Shown piece after piece: positions 1 to 5,791 of a stretch of 8,098 nucleotides of DNA. Position numbers and translations under genes: made by a program. The DNA is from Bacteroidota bacterium (GTDB taxonomy: Bacteria; Bacteroidota; Bacteroidia; NS11-12g; UBA955), in NCBI GenBank assembly GCA_030836345.1, contig JAURQA010000240.1, positions 1 to 8,098 of the forward strand, in the 5' to 3' direction. The notes under the pieces were generated by a model. It made no database searches. It was not told where the DNA came from and worked only from the letters and a program-made list of their open reading frames with translations. Within the stretch, counting starts at the first letter, position 1, and each line of letters begins with the position of its first letter.

Positions 1-609
1 ATACTCCTGAGCCTTGGTCAGGTTCTTTTTTATAAATGGGTCAATCCACCCACTACGTTAACCATATGGAATCAAGAATCGAGCTTGGGTAAACCTATTG
101 TTCAAACATGGGTAGGTATTGAATCCATTGCTAAGCACATGCAATTAGCTATTATCTGTGCTGAAGATCAAACCTTTAACAAGCATTGGGGATTTGACTT
201 TAAAGCCCTAAAAAACGCTGCAGTGAGTAATGCCAAGGGAAACAAACGAAGAGGAGGTAGCACAATTAGTCAGCAAACAGCTAAAAATGTATTTTTATGG
301 CAAGGAGGGGGCTACCTGCGCAAAGGTCTCGAAACCTGGTACACGATTCTAATCGAACTTTTTTGGAGCAAGAAAAGAATCATGGAGGTTTATTTAAATG
401 TGGCAGAAACCGGTATCGGAACCTTTGGTATTGAAGCCGGTGCCCAGCGCTATTTTAACTGCTCTGCAAAAAAGTTGAGCCTCATTCAGGCGGCCAAGAT
501 AGCCAGCTTATGGCCATGCCCAAGAAAATGCGGGTTTCAAGCAAGACGCACTTCGATTATTGTCTATGCCATGAGAAACTATGGATTTACCTTGGACTAC
601 CTGAACTAA
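1..609 (+). CDS. mtgA: Monofunctional biosynthetic peptidoglycan transglycosylase, 5' end cut by window edge
   Basis: Polymerises lipid II into glycan strands on the outer face of the inner membrane (family GT51), without a transpeptidase domain. The reading frame is open from base 1 to the TAA at 607-609, so 202 residues are visible and the start lies outside; family members are usually about 230-250 residues. A TTG at 85 in the same frame is internal and is not the start. The first visible residues are hydrophobic (end of the N-terminal membrane anchor), followed by NPPTT, the usual link before the catalytic domain. GT51 motifs follow in order: AEDQTFNKHWGFD with the catalytic Glu encoded at 163-165, then RRGGSTISQQTAKN, KKRIMEVYLN and ETGIGTFGIEAGAQRYF. 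The protein ends soon after the domain, as expected for MtgA rather than a bifunctional class A PBP. It converges with ftsE, 33 bases away; no terminator hairpin is visible between them. Confidence 0.95.
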   Translation: MLLSLGQVLFYKWVNPPTTLTIWNQESSLGKPIVQTWVGIESIAKHMQLAIICAEDQTFNKHWGFDFKALKNAAVSNAKGNKRRGGSTISQQTAKNVFLWQGGGYLRKGLETWYTILIELFWSKKRIMEVYLNVAETGIGTFGIEAGAQRYFNCSAKKLSLIQAAKIASLWPCPRKCGFQARRTSIIVYAMRNYGFTLDYLN

Positions 610-642
610 TCTAAAAGTAAGAATATAAAATTGGATGCGGGT

Positions 643-1341
643 TTAAGCCTGAGATGTTTCCGCCGAGGCAGCCTCGGATTTTTCGAATACCTTTCCATCA
701 GCAACCGTAATTACTCTGCCTTTAAATTTTTCGATCACCCTGTAATCATGTGTGGCCATTACCACCGTTTTACCCTCTTTGCTTAGGGAATGTAAAAGCT
801 CCATCACTTCATCTGTTACCTCTGGATCTAAGTTTCCTGTGGGTTCGTCAGCTAAAATAATATCTGGGTTGTTTATTAATGCACGTGCAACCACCACTCG
901 TTGTTGTTCTCCCCCACTAAGTTCTCCAGGTATTTTATAATCTTTATGTTTAATATTTACCTTCTCTAATACATCAAACGCATTTTGGCGCATGGCACTT
1001 TTATCTTTCCATCCAGTAGCTCGCATAGCAAACCATAAATTCTTGTATACTGAACGGTCCGTTAATAATTGAAAATCTTGGAAAACAATGCCTAGTTTAC
1101 GACGTAAATAAGGAATTTCTTTCTTTTTCATCCCATTTAAGTTAAACCCTGCAATGCTTGCTTCACCTTCTGTTAATATTAAATCTCCATAAAGCATTTT
1201 CAGTAAGCTGCTCTTACCACTTCCGGTTCTTCCTACTAAGTAAACAAACTCTCCAGACTTTACCTCTAGATTTACACGATGTAAAACGGGCATATTCCCC
1301 TGAAAAATGGTCGCCTCTTTAATCTCTATTTGTGTACTCAT
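643..1341 (-). CDS. ftsE: Cell-division ABC transporter ATP-binding protein FtsE
   Basis: Cytoplasmic ATPase that pairs with the membrane protein FtsX. FtsEX does not transport a solute but drives conformational control of septal peptidoglycan hydrolases. The 232-residue length fits FtsE (about 220-230). Motifs seen: Walker A GRTGSGKS (37-44), Q-loop Gln88 in VFQDFQLL, ABC signature LSGGEQQR (141-148), Walker B ILADEP (162-167), D-loop GNLD (169-172) and H-loop His198 in MATHD. The last roughly 12 residues are a low-complexity Ala/Ser/Glu tail. The ATG at 1341 is the natural start, preceding the first beta strand closely. The E. coli arrangement ftsY-ftsE-ftsX is absent: ftsE stands alone between a convergent mtgA and a divergent outer-membrane gene. 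LolD and MacB ATPases are close relatives with the same motifs, so the FtsE call rests on overall resemblance (for example LADEPTGNLDP and VFQDFQLL) and is slightly less certain than the ABC ATPase call. Confidence 0.88.
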   Translation of the reverse strand: MSTQIEIKEATIFQGNMPVLHRVNLEVKSGEFVYLVGRTGSGKSSLLKMLYGDLILTEGEASIAGFNLNGMKKKEIPYLRRKLGIVFQDFQLLTDRSVYKNLWFAMRATGWKDKSAMRQNAFDVLEKVNIKHKDYKIPGELSGGEQQRVVVARALINNPDIILADEPTGNLDPEVTDEVMELLHSLSKEGKTVVMATHDYRVIEKFKGRVITVADGKVFEKSEAASAETSQA

Positions 1342-1486
1342 ATTACAAATATGAAACCCCTTTACTAAACAGCCCTAGCTAATATATTCACAATAGTGGA
1401 AAGCGGAGTGCAAATACCATGCAATAGGAAGACAATTCTACTACAAAGTAACTTTTTTGAATCCCAATTTTATAAAAAAAACAAAG

Positions 1487-1498
1487 CATCCTTGGATG
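1487..1498. repeat. Short inverted repeat beside the -7 box of the outer-membrane protein gene
   Basis: CATCC (1487-1491) and GGATG (1494-1498) are perfect complements around a TT centre. The repeat sits 4 bases before the candidate -7 box, within what would be the promoter spacer, where a repressor could act. Five-base arms can arise by chance in a window this size, so an operator role is only a suggestion. Confidence 0.25.
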
Positions 1499-1502
1499 GG
1501 AG

Positions 1503-1510
1503 TATATTTG
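1503..1510 (+). promoter_or_regulatory. Candidate Bacteroidota -7 promoter element (TATATTTG)
   Basis: TATATTTG matches the Bacteroidota sigma-A -7 consensus TAnnTTTG exactly and lies 47 bases before the ATG at 1558, implying a leader of about 40 bases. No convincing TTTG -33 element is found 19-21 bases upstream. It is the only full match in the 216-base gap between ftsE and the outer-membrane protein gene, so it is the best candidate for that gene's promoter. Confidence 0.5.
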
Positions 1511-1557
1511 CCTGCCTTTTGCCGATAAAGAAGTATAAATATTCATAAAAATCGTTG

Positions 1558-2613
1558 ATGAAAATACCTATACTGCTGTTATGTCTTGTCTTAAAGTTTG
1601 CATCCTATGCTCAGGATACAAGTACTTTTTTCAAAGTGCTTCCCCTCCCAACCATTTCGTATTCGCCAGAAACAAAAACAGCCTATGGCGTGGTAAGCCT
1701 CTTCAATATAAAAGCCTACAAGGATACAAATACGCGATTGAGTAATGCGAGCTTAGAATTTAAATACACCTCTAACAAACAAATTATCTTTGAAACAGAT
1801 TGGACCTTTTTTTTTAACAAAGAAAAATGGTTTAGTAAAGGAATGATTCATTACTCCAAGTATCCAGATTTGTATTTTGGTATTGGTTATATTACCAGCG
1901 ATACCTCAGAAGTGCAAATTTCAAGCAATCGGTTTTTAGTTCAATTCAATGCCTTAAAGAGCTTTGGAAAAGGCTTTTTTTTGGGACCCACCTTTCGATA
2001 TATAGATTATTCAAATATTCGTCAGACCTTAGGAAGAAAAGAATACCCTGAATTAAAAATTGGACGCAGTGCTTTATGCTTTGGGATCGAAGAGTTATGG
2101 GATCGGAGAGATAATATACTCACTCCAAGCAAAGGGCATTTTATAAATGTAGGAGTAGACTATAACCTTGGGGCAAATAAAAATGAAACCTACTCCCGGC
2201 TAAAAATAGATCTGAGATATTACACAAAATTAAGTCCAACCCTTACTTGGTCCAACCGCCTATTTATGAGTCATGCCTCAAAAAACACAGCGTTTTTTGA
2301 TTTACCTATGGCTGGAGGTGACCAATTTGTGCGTGGATTTAGGCTTGGAAAATACCGTGATTTTTCCCTTCAAACCCTACAAACAGAATTTAGATCTAAG
2401 GTTTATAAATCCGTTGGGCTCGCGCTGTTTGGAGGAATCACCTCCCTAAAGAAGGATGCCTATAGGGAAATGAATCAATCATTAAAATGGAATACGGGAA
2501 TAGGGCTACGCATGCGAATGGACAAAAAAGAACAAACAAACTTAAGGTTTGATTATGCCTTAGGGTCTAACAATAATTCAGGATTCTATGTGGCTTTTGG
2601 AGAATCATTTTAA
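1558..2613 (+). CDS. POTRA-less BamA/TamA (Omp85) family outer-membrane beta-barrel protein
   Basis: Predicted outer-membrane barrel of 351 residues. The ATG at 1558 is preferred over an adjacent in-frame TTG at 1555. Residues 1-18 form a signal peptide (Lys2, a Leu-rich core, then SYA before Gln19), a common Bacteroidota pattern for signal peptidase I; Cys9 lies inside the hydrophobic core and is not a lipobox. The mature protein starts almost directly with barrel-like sequence (ISYSPETKTAYG, PDLYFGIGY), leaving no room for POTRA domains. AGGDQFVRGF (252-261) matches the conserved Omp85 barrel motif with VRGF at 258-261, and the chain ends YVAFGESF with a C-terminal Phe, as in a beta-signal. 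Length and architecture fit the Omp85 group described without N-terminal domains. Whether it inserts proteins, moves lipid or does something else cannot be read from the sequence. The downstream neighbour is ywbE, 92 bases after the stop; function is not evident from context. Confidence 0.85.
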   Translation: MKIPILLLCLVLKFASYAQDTSTFFKVLPLPTISYSPETKTAYGVVSLFNIKAYKDTNTRLSNASLEFKYTSNKQIIFETDWTFFFNKEKWFSKGMIHYSKYPDLYFGIGYITSDTSEVQISSNRFLVQFNALKSFGKGFFLGPTFRYIDYSNIRQTLGRKEYPELKIGRSALCFGIEELWDRRDNILTPSKGHFINVGVDYNLGANKNETYSRLKIDLRYYTKLSPTLTWSNRLFMSHASKNTAFFDLPMAGGDQFVRGFRLGKYRDFSLQTLQTEFRSKVYKSVGLALFGGITSLKKDAYREMNQSLKWNTGIGLRMRMDKKEQTNLRFDYALGSNNNSGFYVAFGESF

Positions 2614-2705
2614 TAATAATCCTTAAAAATATGTAAGGTGAGAAAATAAATTGGGGTTTTTCATTGTAGATTTTGAAAAACAACAAAACAGGAAATAATA
2701 AGTCA

Positions 2706-2906
2706 ATGGACGGAACACAAAGAGCAGATATTAAGGAAGGCTATACAGTTGAAGTAGTGCAAAAGCATCATCAACGAACAGGAGAATTAACGGAGGGCGA
2801 AGTTCAACGGATTTTAACCAAATCTCCTAATCACCCTCATGGTATAAAGGTTAAACTAATTAATGGGATTGTAGGTCGTGTAAAAAACATCTTGAAAAAA
2901 AAATGA
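2706..2906 (+). CDS. ywbE: YwbE family protein (DUF2196)
   Basis: A 66-residue cytoplasmic protein of the conserved, functionally uncharacterised YwbE family, named after a Bacillus subtilis gene. Family-typical stretches are HQRTGELTEG (22-31), SPNHPHGIKVK (40-50) and NGIVGRVK (53-60). The pattern of short beta strands with basic residues suggests a small beta-barrel, perhaps a nucleic-acid binder, but that is inference. The ATG at 2706 was chosen because it gives the usual family length of about 60-70 residues; an in-frame TTG at 2673 would add 11 Asn/Lys-rich residues with no family resemblance. AGGAAA lies roughly 10-15 bases upstream of the ATG. The gene follows the outer-membrane protein gene on the same strand and could be transcribed with it, as no strong terminator separates them. 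Confidence 0.9.
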   Translation: MDGTQRADIKEGYTVEVVQKHHQRTGELTEGEVQRILTKSPNHPHGIKVKLINGIVGRVKNILKKK

Positions 2907-2918
2907 GTTATAGGAAAA

Positions 2919-2993
2919 ATGAATAGGTTCGAAAAAATGCTTGAAAAGCATAAGGATTTATTTTATACTTTTAAAAAAGTCCTACAGGGCTAA
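2919..2993 (+). CDS. Doubtful 24-codon small ORF downstream of ywbE
   Basis: ATG at 2919 to TAA at 2991-2993 would encode MNRFEKMLEKHKDLFYTFKK followed by VLQG, a Lys-rich peptide whose hydrophobic residues could line one face of a helix. It begins 12 bases after the ywbE stop and has AGGA just upstream (2912-2915), better placed than the upstream signals of most genes here. I recognise no family. A hairpin (2937-2951) falls within it, so the region may instead be the 3' untranslated part of ywbE. An ORF this short is expected often by chance. Confidence 0.15.
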   Translation: MNRFEKMLEKHKDLFYTFKKVLQG

Positions 2994-3000
2994 AAAAGCC
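2937..3000 (+). terminator. Two weak hairpins after ywbE, possible imperfect terminator
   Basis: ATGCTT (2937-2942) pairs with AAGCAT (2946-2951) around a GAA loop and is followed by a T-rich but interrupted stretch (2957-2972). A second small stem, GGCT (2988-2991) with AGCC (2997-3000), is followed by TCAATTTT. Neither has the strong GC stem and uninterrupted T-run of a classical terminator. Transcription from ywbE probably ends around here because a separate promoter is seen before the next gene, but the exact site is uncertain. Confidence 0.25.
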
Positions 3001-3086
3001 TCAATTTTAAATCAATGAGAATAAATGAGTGTATAATTAAAACCACAGCTACAATAATTTAATTACATAAAAACTTGGAAAAGTGC

Positions 3087-3094
3087 TACATTTG
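3087..3094 (+). promoter_or_regulatory. Candidate -7 promoter element (TACATTTG) of the cold-shock-domain gene
   Basis: TACATTTG fits TAnnTTTG exactly and lies 78 bases before the ATG at 3173, implying a leader of about 70 bases. A proper -33 TTTG is not seen at the usual distance; CTTGG at 3074-3078 is too close. The leader holds a near-palindrome, TTATAC-G-GTATAA (3147-3159), just before the start codon. Long leaders are common for cold-shock genes in other bacteria, but no thermosensor structure can be shown here. Confidence 0.5.
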
Positions 3095-3172
3095 CCATAT
3101 ATTAATTGCGTGGGTTATGGGTCGAGTGGTCTGTAGTTCAAAGAAATTATACGGTATAAAAAGATAAAATTA

Positions 3173-3739
3173 ATGGGTAGATCACAAGAGACGTTCGGTA
3201 AAAAGGAAAAAGAGAAAAAGAGATTGCGCAAGCGCAAAGACAAGGCAGAAAAAAAAGCTGAAAGAAGAGCCAATTCCAAAGGGGGCGGCTTAGAGAATAT
3301 GCTTGCCTATGTAGACGAATTTGGAAATATATTGGAGACTCCTCCAGATCCAGATGCGCGAGTTGAAGTAGATGTGGATAGCATTGAACTTGGAGCTACC
3401 AAAAGACCTGAAGAAGATCTAAATGCAGTACGTGAAGGAAAAATTGATTATTACAACGATCAAAAAGGATACGGCTTTATAAAAGAAGCAGGTACCTCAG
3501 AAAGTTTTTTTGTTCACATAAACGGAATGATCGACGATGATATGAATGAAGGAGATCGTGTCGTATTTGAATTAGAAAAAGGACCTAAAGGAATGAATGC
3601 AGTTCGCGTAAAGAGATGGACAAAGCCTGAACCCATTAAAATGCCAGAACCACCAGCAGCAAAAGAAGAAAAGAAAGAAGTAACCTCAGAGCCAGAGATT
3701 CAAAACTCTTCAAAAGAGGAGGATAAAAAAGAAGATTAA
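3173..3739 (+). CDS. Cold-shock domain protein with basic N-terminal and acidic C-terminal extensions
   Basis: A 188-residue protein with one cold-shock domain, an OB-fold that binds single-stranded RNA or DNA. The domain covers about residues 86-147, with RNP1 as KGYGFI (98-103) and RNP2 as SFFVHI (111-116), followed by EGDRVVFELEKGPKGMNAV, all usual for CspA-like domains. It differs from the 65-70-residue CspA proteins by its extensions: residues 9-33 are almost entirely Lys, Arg, Glu and Ala (likely a charged helix), residues 40-75 contain a conserved-looking linker (LAYVDEFGNILETPPDPD), and residues 152-188 form a Pro/Lys/Glu-rich disordered acidic tail. I recall this larger form, starting MGRSQETF, from many Bacteroidota; it is probably an RNA chaperone (inference). 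It faces a DEAD-box helicase across a shared terminator, a plausible functional pairing because both remodel RNA, although they are separate transcripts. Confidence 0.92.
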   Translation: MGRSQETFGKKEKEKKRLRKRKDKAEKKAERRANSKGGGLENMLAYVDEFGNILETPPDPDARVEVDVDSIELGATKRPEEDLNAVREGKIDYYNDQKGYGFIKEAGTSESFFVHINGMIDDDMNEGDRVVFELEKGPKGMNAVRVKRWTKPEPIKMPEPPAAKEEKKEVTSEPEIQNSSKEEDKKED

Positions 3740-3753
3740 TTAACAATTAAAAT

Positions 3754-3788
3754 AAAAAAAAGCGCGATGGATTCATTGCGCTTTTTTT
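3754..3788. terminator. Bidirectional intrinsic terminator between cold-shock gene and rhlE
   Basis: AGCGCGATG (3761-3769) pairs with CATTGCGCT (3774-3782) around a GATT loop, with a single G-T wobble in the stem. The stem is flanked by an A-run (3754-3761) and a T-run (3782-3788), which can pair to extend it. Because both flanks are present, it can stop transcription from the cold-shock gene (stop ends at 3739) and from the convergent helicase (stop at 3801-3803). Confidence 0.9.
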
Positions 3789-3800
3789 ATGCTCTTATCG

Positions 3801-5045
3801 TTATCGGTTACCCCGATATTTATTTTTGTTGGATCTACTGCCTCCATTGTCTTTTGACCTAGAATGGTTTGATCGGCCACGGCCTCCACCTTGCTTTTTT
3901 GGTGGGCGCTCTTCCAAGGTAGCTTCAAAGCCAGATTGCTGCGACATTCCTAGCTTTTCGCCCAATAGTTTTTCTATGCCTCTCAGGTATTCTAATTCGT
4001 CTTCACCAATTAATGAAATGGCTTCGCCACTGGCTCCAGCTCTTCCTGTTCTTCCTATTCTATGCACATAATCCTCAGGGACATTGGGCAATTCAAAATT
4101 TATTACGTGAGGAAGCAACGGAATATCCAACCCGCGAGCTGCAATATCTGTTGCAACTAAAATACGAATTGCTCCTTTTTTAAATCCAGCTAGGGCTTTT
4201 GTCCTTGCTCCCTGACTTTTATTTCCGTGAATCGCTGAGGCTGAAATACCTCTTTTTTCCATTTTTTGAGTTAATCGATTGGCTCCATGCTTAGTTCTTG
4301 TAAAAACGAGTACCTGGCTCCAGTTCCCATCGGAAATAAGCTTAATTAAAAGATCAGACTTTCTCGTATTATCTACTCTAATGGCTCTTTGAACCACCTT
4401 CTCAGCCGTACTATTCTCTGGTTCTGCTTCAACCAATACAGGCTTATATAGAAAACTACCTGCTAACTGTTTAATTTCTTTGGAAAAAGTAGCTGAAAAC
4501 AGCAAATTCTGTCTCCGATCTGGCATTAAAGCTAGAATACGTTTTATATCTCTTAAAAAACCCATATCTAGCATGCGATCTGCTTCGTCCAGAACCAATA
4601 TCTCAATATTCTTGAGCGATAAAAACCCTTGGCCATGCAAGTCTAAAAGTCGTCCTGGGGTTGCTACTAAAATATCAACACCTCTTCTTAGAGAACTTAT
4701 TTGCGGTTTTGCCGAAACTCCACCAAAAATAACTGCAGAATTAATGTCTACATAAGTGCTGTACTCCCGAACATTCTCTTGTACTTGAGCAGCTAATTCG
4801 CGGGTAGGTGTTAAAACCAATCCTCTCACAGGTCTGCCATGCTTAGATTTTTCGGATAAAATATCCAACATAGGAAGCGTAAATCCGGCTGTTTTGCCAG
4901 TTCCCGTTTGTGCACTGGCCAAAACATCTTTTCCTTGAAGTACCAATGGTATGGCCTTCTCTTGTATTGGAGAAGGTTGCGTATATCCTTTTTTACTAAT
5001 TGCTCTCAGTAGGGGCTCGGATAAACCCAAATCGTTAAATGTCAT
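3801..5045 (-). CDS. rhlE: DEAD-box ATP-dependent RNA helicase, RhlE type
   Basis: A 414-residue cytoplasmic helicase that unwinds short RNA duplexes using ATP, with likely roles in ribosome assembly and mRNA turnover. All family motifs are intact: Q-motif GYTQPSPIQ (20-28) with upstream Phe3, motif I AQTGTGKT (45-52), Ia PTRELA (80-85), Ib TPGR (129-132), II DEAD (153-156), III SAT (184-186), IV LVFTR (246-250), [11 protein letters not shown] (298-307) and [10 protein letters not shown] (328-335). Residues after about 380 form a basic Gly/Arg/Ser/Asn tail ([12 protein letters not shown] and onward), typical of RNA-anchoring extensions in RhlE-like proteins. The ATG at 5045 gives the standard start with Phe3 correctly placed before the Q-motif. 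SrmB, DeaD and CsdA are alternative names, but the short core and this tail fit RhlE best; DeaD/CsdA would be longer. It is transcribed alone, ending at the shared terminator. Confidence 0.93.
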   Translation of the reverse strand: MTFNDLGLSEPLLRAISKKGYTQPSPIQEKAIPLVLQGKDVLASAQTGTGKTAGFTLPMLDILSEKSKHGRPVRGLVLTPTRELAAQVQENVREYSTYVDINSAVIFGGVSAKPQISSLRRGVDILVATPGRLLDLHGQGFLSLKNIEILVLDEADRMLDMGFLRDIKRILALMPDRRQNLLFSATFSKEIKQLAGSFLYKPVLVEAEPENSTAEKVVQRAIRVDNTRKSDLLIKLISDGNWSQVLVFTRTKHGANRLTQKMEKRGISASAIHGNKSQGARTKALAGFKKGAIRILVATDIAARGLDIPLLPHVINFELPNVPEDYVHRIGRTGRAGASGEAISLIGEDELEYLRGIEKLLGEKLGMSQQSGFEATLEERPPKKQGGGRGRSNHSRSKDNGGSRSNKNKYRGNR

Positions 5046-5096
5046 AAATTTTTAATGTGCCAAACTGCACTATTAAAAGGCGATTGGCTTAGTGCG

Positions 5097-5104
5097 CAAA
5101 GGTA
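5097..5104 (-). promoter_or_regulatory. Candidate -7 promoter element (TACCTTTG) of rhlE
   Basis: On the minus strand the bases read TACCTTTG, an exact fit to TAnnTTTG, 51 bases before the rhlE ATG and giving a leader of about 45 bases. No clear -33 TTTG is seen 19-21 bases upstream, so the call rests on the -7 match and its position. Confidence 0.5.
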
Positions 5105-5169
5105 AGTGGTAGATTTCTAGTATTTATTATTATCTTCACGGATAATTCCAAAGGCAATAAATGAATAAA

Positions 5170-5192
5170 TACATAATGCATCTGTTTATGTA
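5170..5192. repeat. 23-base inverted repeat in the divergent control region, possible operator
   Basis: TACATAA (5170-5176) and TTATGTA (5186-5192) are perfect complements separated by 9 bases, a layout common for dimeric regulators. It lies between the rhlE promoter (about 65 bases) and the DoxX-like/ACR3 promoter (about 70 bases). As an RNA it would form only a weak AU stem and has no T-run, so it is not a terminator. The arms are AT-rich, which raises the chance of coincidence. Confidence 0.35.
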
Positions 5193-5201
5193 AGGGGAAC
5201 G

Positions 5202-5215
5202 TTCATTGGCATGAA
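5202..5215. repeat. Second short inverted repeat upstream of the DoxX-like/ACR3 promoter
   Basis: TTCAT (5202-5206) and ATGAA (5211-5215) flank TGGC. It directly follows and overlaps the 8-base palindrome GAACGTTC (5197-5204) and lies 10 bases from the 23-base repeat. The cluster is denser than elsewhere in the gap, but each element is short enough to be accidental. Confidence 0.2.
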
Positions 5216-5264
5216 TATATACCCAGAAGGTTATTCTATCTGTATTTTCATCTTTCTAATTTAT

Positions 5265-5296
5265 ATTGAATATACCGTCTCTAAAATTTATTTTTG
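5265..5296 (+). promoter_or_regulatory. Candidate promoter of the DoxX-like/ACR3 genes, with -33 and -7 elements
   Basis: ATTG (5265-5268), close to the -33 TTTG, is followed after 20 bases by TATTTTTG (5289-5296), an exact match to TAnnTTTG. This is the only candidate promoter in the window with both elements at roughly the expected spacing. It ends 15 bases before the ATG at 5312, so the leader would be very short, perhaps under 10 bases. Confidence 0.55.
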
Positions 5297-5311
5297 TTAA
5301 GACCTGAATAA

Positions 5312-5749
5312 ATGAAAAATCGAATTTTCGAAAATAAAACATCAGATAACCATATTTTAGCTTTTTGCGTAGGACTGGTTTATTTATGGTTTGGCTTATT
5401 AAAATTTTTCCCAGGTAAAAGTCCAGCGGAGCAATTGGCCCAAGAAACAATCGCTCTTTTGACCTTTGATTTAATTCCAGATTCTATTTCTATTATCCTT
5501 CTGGCTATTTGGGAGGTTATTGTAGCTGCTTTATTAATCACCTATCGCTGGAAAAAGCTAGCCTTAAATTTAGCCATCACTCATATTATACTTACTTTCA
5601 CTCCCCTAATTATGCTGTCCCAAAAGTCCTTTGTTTGGGCTCCTACTCAACCCACTTTATTGGGCCAATATATAATCAAGAACATCTTATTTATTGGGGT
5701 ACTCTTGGTATTATACCGAAGGGTACAAAACCCAAAAAAAGAGGATTAA
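5312..5749 (+). CDS. DoxX-like four-helix membrane protein
   Basis: A 145-residue integral membrane protein resembling DoxX-family proteins. Features shared with the family as I know it are a first helix ending LWFGLLKFFPG, followed by SPAEQLAQETI and LTFDLIP, a second helix with AIWEVIVAALL, and a final PTLLGQYIIKN segment. Four hydrophobic helices are visible at about residues 15-33, 58-78, 81-103 and 119-136, with a charged C-terminus (NPKKED). DoxX was first known as a subunit of an archaeal thiosulfate:quinone oxidoreductase, but most bacterial relatives have no proven reaction, so no function is assigned here. The ATG at 5312 closely follows the promoter, and an in-frame upstream start is not needed. 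The ACR3 gene begins 42 bases after the stop with no terminator between, so the two are probably co-transcribed. Confidence 0.8.
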   Translation: MKNRIFENKTSDNHILAFCVGLVYLWFGLLKFFPGKSPAEQLAQETIALLTFDLIPDSISIILLAIWEVIVAALLITYRWKKLALNLAITHIILTFTPLIMLSQKSFVWAPTQPTLLGQYIIKNILFIGVLLVLYRRVQNPKKED

Positions 5750-5791
5750 TTGTGGATTGCTTATTGAATAAACTGTCCTTGATTTGTATGA

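Noticed and set aside
85..87. TTG as the start of mtgA
   Set aside because: The frame is open back to base 1 and the upstream residues match the MtgA membrane anchor and NPPTT segment, so the gene is cut by the window edge.
1346..1353. CATATTTG on the minus strand as the ftsE -7 box
   Set aside because: It differs from TAnnTTTG at the first base, has no -33 partner and lies so close to the ATG that the mRNA would be leaderless.
1582..1584. Cys9 of the outer-membrane protein as a lipobox cysteine
   Set aside because: It is in the middle of the hydrophobic core, with Leu residues in place of the small residues of a lipobox, and a signal peptidase I site follows at SYA-Q.
2621..2638. CCTTA/TAAGG hairpin after the outer-membrane protein gene as a terminator
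   Set aside because: Five-base stem with an 8-base loop and no following T-run.
2673..2705. TTG start adding 11 residues to YwbE
   Set aside because: The added residues are Asn/Lys-rich and have no family resemblance; the ATG at 2706 gives the expected length.
3105..3142. tRNA-like look of the leader before the cold-shock gene (AGTGGT, GTTCAAA)
   Set aside because: No acceptor stem, anticodon arm or T-stem pairing can be built around these short matches.
3826..4755. Plus-strand ORFs opposite rhlE (3826-4071 and 4480-4755)
   Set aside because: They are antisense shadows of a fully intact helicase, with no recognisable domains and no promoter.
5256..5450. Minus-strand 64-residue ORF across the start of the DoxX-like gene
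   Set aside because: It overlaps the promoter and coding region of a recognisable gene, has no family likeness and looks like a chance frame.
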